A DNA stretch of 64,000 nt from Synechococcus sp. SB0662_bin_14 (GTDB lineage Bacteria; Cyanobacteriota; Cyanobacteriia; PCC-6307; Cyanobiaceae), in contig VXNS01000084.1 of assembly GCA_009840445.1 (NCBI GenBank), forward strand, positions 18,704 to 82,703. Direction: 5' to 3'. The notes beneath the pieces are model-generated. The model was not told the DNA's origin and searched no databases. It saw nothing but the letters and a program-made list of their open reading frames with translations. Shown here in pieces: positions 57,059 through 64,000 of this stretch. The number at the start of each line of letters is the position of its first letter. Positions within the stretch are counted from its first letter, which is position 1. A program made the position numbers and the translations under genes.

Positions 57059-57694
57059 TTAGTAGCGTCCCATTCGTCCCAGGAACGGTCCCGAAGCCGG
57101 GACCGGGTCGTCGTTGTCAGGGGTTCGGTCTCGGGGGGATTGGGCCCAGGGGGCACGCTCCACGGTCCACAACACCTTGCCCTGCTGCTTGTGTCTTGTG
57201 AAGTGGAATCCATAGTCGTCCCTGCTGTCCCGCCAACCGGTGATGCCATGGCCCAGCACTGCGGTCAACTCTTTGGTGGTGAGCACCAGGCGGGCATCCG
57301 CAGCCTCCGCCAGCCCACGGGCCCGCTGCAGTGGATCCACTTGTGGCAAGGTGGTCAACCGGGCCAGGAAGGCGGTGGCCATGGTGGCCAACTGCTGGGG
57401 GGCAAGTTCAAGGTCGTGGCCGGAAATCGGCGGCGTGGGCTGCCGTGCCGGAACAACCTGTGCATCCAGCGCGTCGTGGCTCCCCAGGTTGAAGCTGCTG
57501 CTGTCCTTACCCTGGTTCAGGTGTCGATGGAAGCGCTCCGCCAGAGCGGCCTGCTCCGGGGTCAGACACCGACACCGCCCCCGTCGCAGCGGCGTAATCC
57601 CCAGGAACGCCAGGCGGCGGCTCACGGTCCTGGGGGTCACACCCCAATGCCGCGCCAACTCCGCCTGGGAGACCAAGGGTTCAGCATCTTCCAT
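57059..57694 (-). CDS. Helix-turn-helix hypothetical protein
   Basis: About 211 residues from MEDAEPLVSQAELARHWGV. The first 45 residues form a MerR/replication-protein-like helix-turn-helix (ELARHWGVTPRTVSRRLAFLGI). A second segment near residue 130-185 (LTTKELTAVLGHGITGWRDS) is another possible HTH. The C-terminus is polar. A DNA-binding role is likely; targets unknown. Lies upstream of hom on the same strand. Confidence 0.6.
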   Translation of the reverse strand: MEDAEPLVSQAELARHWGVTPRTVSRRLAFLGITPLRRGRCRCLTPEQAALAERFHRHLNQGKDSSSFNLGSHDALDAQVVPARQPTPPISGHDLELAPQQLATMATAFLARLTTLPQVDPLQRARGLAEAADARLVLTTKELTAVLGHGITGWRDSRDDYGFHFTRHKQQGKVLWTVERAPWAQSPRDRTPDNDDPVPASGPFLGRMGRY

Positions 57695-57859
57695 GGCGAT
57701 TGCCGTGTGCCGTGTGTGGGCCAGGTCTAGCGGTTGGCGGCGGTGGGGGCAAGCCACACCGGCACTGCCTTCACCGTGTCCAACAGAGTCACCATGGAGT
57801 TGTCCCTTTTAGGGAGAGAGGTTTCACGGTAGGCTGAACCCCAAGGCACCCCATCCCTG

Positions 57860-58186
57860 ATGCCCAAGTCTCTGCAGCTTGCCCTGGTTGCACTTCTCGC
57901 CGGGTCGTCCTGGCAGCCCCTGCGCGCTGCGCCCTGGTGGGAAAACTATGGAGAGAAGGAGAATTATCTTTGTAGCAATCAAGTGGTGTTGCAACTGCGC
58001 CGCAACGAGAATCAAGCCTCAATCGAGAACTTTTCCGAGCCGGACAATACGTTGTTTCGGGATCGCTCGGTGACTGCTGCGGAACGGTACGCGGGGACCC
58101 GGGTCACCCTGGAGCTGCGCGACGACAAGCTGAAACTTGATTACGGCTGGTCAACACTTCAGTGCAAACGACTGTGGAGAATTTAA
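57860..58186 (+). CDS. Secreted hypothetical protein
   Basis: 108 residues: signal peptide to about residue 23 (ALLAGSSWQPLRA), then a small domain with Cys38 and Cys102 and a YGEKENYLCSNQVVLQL segment. No family recognised; the two cysteines suggest an exported disulfide protein. Confidence 0.65.
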   Translation: MPKSLQLALVALLAGSSWQPLRAAPWWENYGEKENYLCSNQVVLQLRRNENQASIENFSEPDNTLFRDRSVTAAERYAGTRVTLELRDDKLKLDYGWSTLQCKRLWRI

Positions 58187-58204
58187 TTCCATGACCTTGA
58201 TTCC

Positions 58205-58435
58205 ATGACCGGCGCCCCCGAGCCGCTCCCTGATCACCTGGTGCTCCTTGCCCTTGGCTTGTGTTTGATCTTCACCTTTGCCTTGGCGTATCAAGTGCGC
58301 CCCAGTTCCTGGTATTTTGAACGCCAGCCCACACCGGACCACCCACCTGCTTCTGTGGTGAAGTCCCTGGGCAGGGGTGAGTCTTCCCCGGTTTTTGCTT
58401 TTGCAGCAGGGTTCACGGTCAGAACAGGAAGTTGA
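58205..58435 (+). CDS. Small single-pass membrane protein
   Basis: 76 residues with one hydrophobic helix near the start (LVLLALGLCLIFTFALAYQV) and an acidic/Pro-rich remainder. Coding status rests on position between two secreted-protein genes; function unknown. Confidence 0.4.
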   Translation: MTGAPEPLPDHLVLLALGLCLIFTFALAYQVRPSSWYFERQPTPDHPPASVVKSLGRGESSPVFAFAAGFTVRTGS

Positions 58436-58520
58436 CCACCACAACGCCGGCATCGCCAATTCCCGGCCATAGCTTTGGTTGAGACGACGATGTCCCGTGA
58501 GCATTCCGGCGATCATCCCC

Positions 58521-60068
58521 ATGGGTGTGCGGTCCCTCTGGGCCGTGGCCATGGCGTGGACCGTTGCCGTCGCCACCGTTGAGGAGGCAAACGCCGGTGG
58601 TGAAGCGTCCCCCCCACCTGTGGGGGCCATGGCCGTGGATGCGGTCCCCTTGCCCGGCCCGACGTTCATCCCCCTACGGAGCACCCGACCCGTCACCATG
58701 ACCGCCAGGGAGGCCCGGGTCCAGGACGTGTTCATGGGTCTTCTGCAGGGCACCGGCTATCACTTCGTCTTCCTGGAGCACCACCAGGAGTCCGCCATGG
58801 AACCACGGGTCACCGTGGACTTCCGGGACGAATCCCTGGAGAGGGCGGTTCATTTCGTGTTGTTGAGCGCTGGCCTGGAAGGCTATCTGGAGGGTCGCAC
58901 CTTGATGGTCGGCCCCGACCTGCTGGGCCGCAACGTCAGATCCAAGGTGTCCAGGGTGATCCGCCTCAACCAGGTGGATGCCGCGGGAGCAGCGGGATTC
59001 TTGGCCAACCTGGGCGCCACCATGAGCGTGACCCACTCGGTGACCACCACCGCCACGGAAACCCTCCCCCCAGGGGACGGCGGCGCCACGGTTGCTGATG
59101 CCGGCCAGGGGAGCCAGGTGGCCAGCACCACGGTCACCGCGGCGGTGTCCGAGTTTGGAGGGAGGCAGGGGCCGCTGCGGGGGCTGCGGGGAACCACCGA
59201 TGAACGGCTCAACACCGTCACCGTTGTGGGACCGTCCGACCTGGTGGACGTTGCCCAGACTTATCTACGGCAGATGGACCGGCGCAAACGTCAGGTTGCC
59301 GTGAAGGTGCGCATCATGAACGTGGATCTGAATCGCAACGAGGTTTTGGATCACAGTTTCTCCACACGGATTGGTGATATCTTCATTCTTAGTCAACCAG
59401 GGGAGTCCCTGTTCAATTTTGCTGTTGCCAAGTCCGCAGAACTGCTGGGGACGGGATCGTCCGACAACAAGACAAGTGGCGGCTCCAGCCCGTCAGGACT
59501 TGCCGATCCGAATTATTCCTTCTATTCCCAACTTGAAGCTGCGATTATCTCCTCTGAAGTGAATCTTTTGGCCGAACCCACACTGTTGGTTCAGGAAGGG
59601 GAATCCGCCAGCATTAATACCACCACCAGCGTGATCACCGGGAACACCACCACCACCAGCCCTTCGGGGATCACCCAAACCAGCCAGGAGCGGGAGCAGG
59701 CAGGGTTGAGTCTGACGGTTGACGTGAGCAAAATTGACGACAACGGTTTTATCTCCCTCAAGGTGCGTCCCAAGGTGTCGGTCCCCGCACCCGCCGGCAT
59801 CCAGAACGGCGTGCCCATTTTCAATATCACCGAGCGGGCTTTGTCCTCCGGCAGCGTGCGCCTGAGGGACGGGCAAACGCTGGTTCTCAGCGGCGTAATT
59901 CAGGACTCGGACCGGGAGCAGGTGACCAAGTTGCCCCTGTTGGGGGATCTGCCCCTGCTGGGGAGGCTGTTCCGTGGGTCCAGCCAGACCCGTGAAAAGA
60001 CGGAACTCATCATCCTGGTGACCCCGTCCCTGGTGCAGGAGGATCAGCCGCTGGCGCTCCGGCCTTAA
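58521..60068 (+). CDS. PilQ/GspD-type secretin
   Basis: 515 residues from MGVRSLWAVAMAWTVAVAT, a signal peptide. An STN-type domain (ARVQDVFMGLLQGTGYHFVF), a secretin N region (DERLNTVTVVGPSDLVDVA) and the C-terminal secretin core (VNLLAEPTLLVQEGESASI, TKLPLLGDLPLLGRLFRGSSQT, ELIILVTPSLV) are all visible. Such multimers form outer-membrane gates for type IV pili or type II secretion; no pilus genes are adjacent. A TTG start 14 codons upstream is possible. Confidence 0.85.
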   Translation: MGVRSLWAVAMAWTVAVATVEEANAGGEASPPPVGAMAVDAVPLPGPTFIPLRSTRPVTMTAREARVQDVFMGLLQGTGYHFVFLEHHQESAMEPRVTVDFRDESLERAVHFVLLSAGLEGYLEGRTLMVGPDLLGRNVRSKVSRVIRLNQVDAAGAAGFLANLGATMSVTHSVTTTATETLPPGDGGATVADAGQGSQVASTTVTAAVSEFGGRQGPLRGLRGTTDERLNTVTVVGPSDLVDVAQTYLRQMDRRKRQVAVKVRIMNVDLNRNEVLDHSFSTRIGDIFILSQPGESLFNFAVAKSAELLGTGSSDNKTSGGSSPSGLADPNYSFYSQLEAAIISSEVNLLAEPTLLVQEGESASINTTTSVITGNTTTTSPSGITQTSQEREQAGLSLTVDVSKIDDNGFISLKVRPKVSVPAPAGIQNGVPIFNITERALSSGSVRLRDGQTLVLSGVIQDSDREQVTKLPLLGDLPLLGRLFRGSSQTREKTELIILVTPSLVQEDQPLALRP

Positions 60069-60081
60069 AATGGCTTGGCCG

Positions 60082-61056
60082 TCAGGAGTGCTTCCGCAGC
60101 CAACTGTTGGCGTCACCCAGCCGCGTAAAGTGTTGCGGAATTAGCTCCACCCGCCTGGTTTCCGGGTTCAGATCCAGGTCCCACCAGCAATCCTTGTTTG
60201 GGTCAAAATTCGGTTCCGCCGATGCCATCACCAGGGGGGAATGGGTCACCAGGAACATCTATACACTTGTCGACCGGTTGAGCTCTGACAACACCTTCAA
60301 CAACGACCGCACGATGCGGCGTTGCCAGGAGGGATGGAGATGGACCTCCACCTCGTCGATCAGAAAGACGACTTGGCGGGCTGGATCCTTGCCCAGTAAC
60401 GCGCTGGCCAACTGGTGTTCTTGCCAAGCCCACACCAACAGATAGGACAGGGCCAAGATGCGCCGCAACCCTGAGGAGCCCCATGCACCACCGGTACTGG
60501 TGACGAGTCCCATGGGCCGATAATGGTGGGATAATCCGTAGTGTCACTACCCGCAACCGCACCGTTTACCGGGTTCCAGAGGCTGCCTCGGGTTGGGAGA
60601 CAGAGTACGGAGCACGTTCTTGAGTTGTTGGAACGGTTCACTATCTTCCCGCTGCCAGTTGGCCCAGTCCCGCACCAAGCCGTTGCGGAGCCATCCCATA
60701 CGGGGATCGGAATTGGGTAGTCCTTGCCAAACTTCCTGCCCGCTGAATACGTAGGCCTTGATTTTGTCTTGTTCATCAGTACCGCCTCTCTGCTTCCAGG
60801 CATTGCGGGCCGAATCCCACACTGCAAATCCTCCATCGGCCATGGCATAGAGCACCAGCCCCGGATTCACTGGCCGACCTCGCGGCCCCACCCAGGTCTC
60901 GTCCCCTGCCTTATAGCAACATTTGTACTGCTACTTCTCGGAATGCTCCCCGTCAACGGAGAAGCTGATCTCACCCTCCTGCTTGCGATCCCGCGGCAAC
61001 GCCATGGCCAACTCCGGCGCTGGGCCTGCATTCTTCAGGTGCAGACGATGAAGCAT
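60082..61056 (-). pseudogene. AAA-family ATPase remnant, decayed
   Basis: Reads MLHRLHLKNAGPAPELAM at the start, then a GPRGRPVNPGLVLYAMADGG part, RRILALSYLLVWAWQEH, the Walker B VVFLIDEVEVHLHPSWQ, and FLVTHSPLVMASAEPNF near the end. Damage: in-frame TAG at 60931-60933; a missing stretch where the Walker A loop should be; two compensating frameshifts around 60460-60560; and TAG at 60259-60261 where a Gln codon is expected before MFLVTHSP. A RecF/AAA_21-type ATPase once; likely from a defence or toxin locus. Confidence 0.8.
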
Positions 61057-61261
61057 GGCCGGACCGGCTGTGGTGATCCACCTGGAAGCAGCCCAACCCT
61101 AACATCCCATGGGCATAGGCGCCATAGGTAACGGGAGGCGGTCCTGTGAAAGAATCCAGCATCACAGGCCCGTGAGCGACACCCGGCGACCCAATCTTTC
61201 CCTTTACCGCCATCGTGGGGCTGGAATACCGTGGAGCGGGAAGGACGCACACCGTGCTTAA

Positions 61262-61498
61262 CCGAGGAAGAACCGGAAAAGAGAACCTGATCCCGAAATG
61301 AAGCAGACAAAGAAGGGAAACCGGTGGCGCTTCGGCATGAAGCTGCATAGTGGAGTGGATGATCAAACAGGTCTGGGCCATAGCTTGGCGACAATCGCAA
61401 TTGAGCAAGGGTTGAGCCTGTTTCCCGACCGTTTTTGGCCGGATTGGACCGGTTTTGACTGGCGTAGCCTGCCCATCGCCATGCAAAGTCCTGTATAG
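61262..61498 (+). pseudogene. IS5-family transposase fragment
   Basis: PRKNRKREPDPEMKQTKKG followed by NRWRFGMKLHSGVDDQTGLGHSL matches the IS5 transposase core. Only about 45 codons are recognisable. No ends of the element were found around it, and 61057-61261 has no gene I can support. A dead insertion-sequence remnant beside a decayed ATPase gene. Confidence 0.7.
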
Positions 61499-61517
61499 CC
61501 CGGTTCTGCAGGCCGAT

Positions 61518-61766
61518 TCAGGGGTTTCTCAACAGTTGTTTGAGTTGTTCATAAACAACTTGTGCTTCTATTTTGGGATCAAAGATCACCCGAAGAAACA
61601 TGACGCCTATAATTTCCCATTGTTGGTCAGGATCAGCCTTGGGGAAGGAATCCATCAACTTGGCAATCTGGGCGTTGTCCATGCTTTGGCCTTTTGAAAG
61701 GAGCCTGTTGGCGGCTTCCATCAGCTTGAGGGAAGGCAGGGAGGATGGTGGGTTTGTGTGTCCCAT
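61518..61766 (-). CDS. Hypothetical protein
   Basis: About 82 residues from MGHTNPPSSLPSLKLMEA. Charged and helical, with QIAKLMDSFPKADPDQQWEI and a QLKQLL end; unknown family. An open frame upstream to 61856 looks non-coding. Confidence 0.5.
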   Translation of the reverse strand: MGHTNPPSSLPSLKLMEAANRLLSKGQSMDNAQIAKLMDSFPKADPDQQWEIIGVMFLRVIFDPKIEAQVVYEQLKQLLRNP

Positions 61767-62047
61767 GGGGTTTGGTTGTGTGGGGCTGTGGTGGGCTTGT
61801 GGTGGCCTGCTGAACGCCACTTCAATTAGAAAGCCAGGGATAACCAAAATCGGCATCCCTGGCGTTGTGAATCCTTTGGCTCAACCTCATTGAACCAATT
61901 TTTGAGAGCAGCGGCTACATAGGGACAGAGCAGATGTGGAGTGAATCCTTTACCTTCAACCTCATATCTTTCCCTGGGATGGCGAGTCCCTTGGCGCTGT
62001 AGCTAACCTGGTTTTTTTGCCATAGACCTCCGTAGTGGAAAAGAAGT

Positions 62048-62078
62048 AAGGCCTTGATATTTTTATCATCAAGGCCTT
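62048..62078 (-). terminator. Terminator of the TbpB-like lipoprotein gene
   Basis: AAGGCCTTGAT (62048-62058) pairs perfectly with ATCAAGGCCTT (62068-62078), an 11-bp stem and nine-base loop. On the minus strand a T-rich TTCTTTT stretch follows. It lies 10 nt downstream of the lipoprotein stop. Confidence 0.85.
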
Positions 62079-62088
62079 GTAAGAGTAA

Positions 62089-64000
62089 TTATTTTACTTC
62101 AATAGTGCTTTCATCAAGTTCTGCACCAAACGCACCAGCAACATGGCCATTAACGGAATCGGCTACGAATTGGCCAACAATAGCTTCTGGACGGTCATCA
62201 AGAGATCCTGTTGCATGATCGGTATGAGATCCTGCGAAGTTTCCGGTCCATGTGCCAGAGAAAGCATTTGTGGTTTTTTGGCCACTACCAATCTCACCGC
62301 CTACAACACTGAAGTCGGAAGGAGAGAGGGAATTGGTTCCAGCAACTCTACCACTTCCGATGTCTGCTGTGAGTGCCAGGCTCCAGTTGCTAAGATCGTC
62401 ATTTGGCATCGTGGTGGACTCAAAGTCGTCAATCGTTCCAGATACTCGATACTGGTCAGCAGAAGAAACAGTTCCATCATCGTTTCCAAACTGTGCCTTC
62501 AACTCTACATCTGCAAGGAACTCACCATTAGAGACTACGTAAGAGCTAGTGTTAGGAGTGCCAGTTTTGAGAACATAAATGCCTGCTGCGTTGCCATCAT
62601 AGATAGCAGATCCTCTCAGCGCGTCTGTTTGGCCGGTGTTAGGAAGAGCCGCCCCGTATCCATTGGCTTCGCTATAGGTTTCAATGCTATGTGTTGCGAC
62701 ACCGTTTCTGCCTACAACAGAAGTTGCCCAGTAGCCAAACAAGAGATAATCATTATCTGGGATAATTGTTTCAAACGTAATTGCTATGTTAGAAATGGTT
62801 TGACCAGATGGTATTTTTGGAGTGAACGTAAGATCACCACCAACAAAAGTGATTACTCCATTTTGATCTCTCCTGATACTGCAATTACCAGAACCACCAC
62901 ACTCAAAGTTTCCAGACACTCCTAGAAAAGTGCCATCTACATCATTCCCATTGTTTATTACGACATCTCTAAATGTCTGTCCTGTTGATGGAGCATTTGG
63001 CAGAACAGGTCCAGTGAAAAGTAAGTTAGTGAGAGGATTACCATTACTGATGGCAGTTGTAGAAAATTCCAGTGCGCCAGTGGTGGCAGCAGTGGATGTG
63101 CTTATGTTGTCCAGTGGTTGCGAACCGCCAGCTAGGTCAAAATACTGATCGTAGGCTCTCCTTGTTGACTGTCTAACTGCTGGACCAAGGTTAGTGAAGA
63201 ACTGTCCCTTGTGGGTAGTCCTTGGGTTTGGTTCATGCTCAAACCTGCTTGCCTTTGTCCATGTAAAGTCTCCGGTTGGATGGGTTGGTATATTCCCCGA
63301 AGTGGCAGTTAACGCAAGCCCGTTTGAATCTCTCACCATAATACTGGTGACGCCGGTTGTGGAAGTTGGTTTATCAACCTTGGCCTGTACTGGCGTTCCT
63401 GAGTCAAGTCCTTTGAGGTTACCGGCAGCACTTGCGGCAGCAGGTGGTTTGTATTTAGTAACTGCATCTGCCCAAGCATCAGATAGTTCGTTATTATCCA
63501 AGCGTGCCTGATTCTTTCCTTCAGTTTCTGCCGCTTCTATGTCTTTCTTATCATCTTCAAGGTCTTTAGTTAGTTCATCATGGCGATCTTTGTAAATTTT
63601 TCTTTCGTTAGATGGCAGGTCTTCTGCATCATTAATGGCTTCGTAAAATGCATCTAGATACTTTTGGGCATCCATCACATCTTTATCACTGGAATTGACA
63701 GTGATGGCATCGACCTTATCTTTAGCAGCATTATATTCATTATCAACTGCATCCCTATCAATACTTACCTTCTTGGCATCCAATGCCCTCATCAGGTCTT
63801 GCTTCTGTTGATCAGACAGATTGCTGTTTGGGCCAGTGGCACTATCATAGGCAGCTTGTGCAGCAGCCTTGTTAGCAGCGTTGTTGATGGTACGAATAGC
63901 AGTCTGAACTTGTTGTGCTGGAGTTGGTCCAGTCATGGTGACATCGTCAGAACCGCCGCCGCAACCAACAAGGGCAGCAGCAAGGCCAGCAGCAACAAGG
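62089..64000 (-). CDS. TbpB-like surface lipoprotein (5' end beyond window)
   Basis: At least 630 residues. The visible N-terminus has a lipoprotein signal with lipobox LVGC (GLAAALVGCGGGSDDVTM); the true start is beyond 64000. Then a charged helical segment (about 150 residues) and a long beta-rich region with repeated SGxFxG-type motifs, ending in GTWTGNFAGSHTDH and VNGHVAGAFGAEL, the pattern of the transferrin-binding-protein-like barrel. Such lipoproteins in other bacteria bind host or metal ligands at the surface. The gene is clearly AT-richer than the chromosome and codon use differs, suggesting transfer. Confidence 0.75.
   Translation of the reverse strand, partial: LVAAGLAAALVGCGGGSDDVTMTGPTPAQQVQTAIRTINNAANKAAAQAAYDSATGPNSNLSDQQKQDLMRALDAKKVSIDRDAVDNEYNAAKDKVDAITVNSSDKDVMDAQKYLDAFYEAINDAEDLPSNERKIYKDRHDELTKDLEDDKKDIEAAETEGKNQARLDNNELSDAWADAVTKYKPPAAASAAGNLKGLDSGTPVQAKVDKPTSTTGVTSIMVRDSNGLALTATSGNIPTHPTGDFTWTKASRFEHEPNPRTTHKGQFFTNLGPAVRQSTRRAYDQYFDLAGGSQPLDNISTSTAATTGALEFSTTAISNGNPLTNLLFTGPVLPNAPSTGQTFRDVVINNGNDVDGTFLGVSGNFECGGSGNCSIRRDQNGVITFVGGDLTFTPKIPSGQTISNIAITFETIIPDNDYLLFGYWATSVVGRNGVATHSIETYSEANGYGAALPNTGQTDALRGSAIYDGNAAGIYVLKTGTPNTSSYVVSNGEFLADVELKAQFGNDDGTVSSADQYRVSGTIDDFESTTMPNDDLSNWSLALTADIGSGRVAGTNSLSPSDFSVVGGEIGSGQKTTNAFSGTWTGNFAGSHTDHATGSLDDRPEAIVGQFVADSVNGHVAGAFGAELDESTIEVK

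Noticed and set aside
60971..61486. Protein-like minus-strand frame upstream of the AAA relic (segment near SSPTMAVKGKIGSPGVAHG)
   Set aside because: No family recognised; overlaps the start of the AAA relic and an IS5 fragment on the other strand, so chance openness is likely.

Overview
The window is a dense, GC-rich cyanobacterial chromosome segment. The gene set and local order suggest a unicellular Synechococcus/Cyanobium-type cyanobacterium. Evidence includes a complete allophycocyanin core operon (apcE, apcA, apcB, apcC), a C-phycocyanin operon with its bilin lyases, a fused panC-cmk gene, a cyanobacterial PII protein, an FtsW/CcdA/Ccs1 cluster and a PucC-type transporter. The heavy load of DNA-modification genes and the large surface lipoprotein would fit a host-associated lineage such as a sponge symbiont, but that is a guess and not shown by the sequence.

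Layout. 1-2.0 kb: start of the ATP synthase operon (atp1, atpB, minus strand) and a methyltransferase. 2.2-7.5 kb: phycobilisome core genes, ending in a strong terminator. 7.5-10.8 kb: ftsW and cytochrome c maturation genes (ccdA, ccs1), convergent with queF. 11-24.7 kb: housekeeping genes (glnB, tlyA, purB, proA, folB, a PRC-barrel protein, a TolC-like protein, a PucC-like transporter, an IMPase-family phosphatase, obg, relA/spoT).

24.9-40.3 kb is a defence island. It holds an SNF2 helicase with a DUF3883 tail, a broken AlbA_2 gene, three small membrane-anchored coiled-coil proteins (two of them a tandem duplication), a HEPN protein, a DUF1156 DNA methylase, a DUF499 ATPase with a HEPN-like N-terminus, a 219-bp IS5-like MITE with target-site duplication, and a type II restriction-modification pair. 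Two further short copies of the helicase 3' end survive at 31.0 kb and 38.15 kb. The island therefore looks like the remains of repeated helicase/methylase/ATPase modules.

40.3-48 kb returns to housekeeping genes: uppP, icd, a ThiO-like oxidase, purM, panC-cmk and several small proteins. 48-52.8 kb is the rod-pigment cluster on the minus strand, in transcription order cpeS, cpeT, cpcB, cpcA, terminator, cpcE, cpcF, cpcT. Together with apcE/A/B/C this gives most of the phycobilisome core and the means to attach bilins to phycocyanin. 52.8-57.7 kb: peptide-type ABC permease and lipoprotein, a small conserved protein, hom and a helix-turn-helix protein. 57.8-60.1 kb: secreted proteins and a secretin. 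60.1-61.5 kb: a decayed AAA ATPase gene and an IS5 transposase fragment. The window ends inside a TbpB-like surface lipoprotein gene that is AT-richer than its surroundings. I saw no rRNA, tRNA or CRISPR array.
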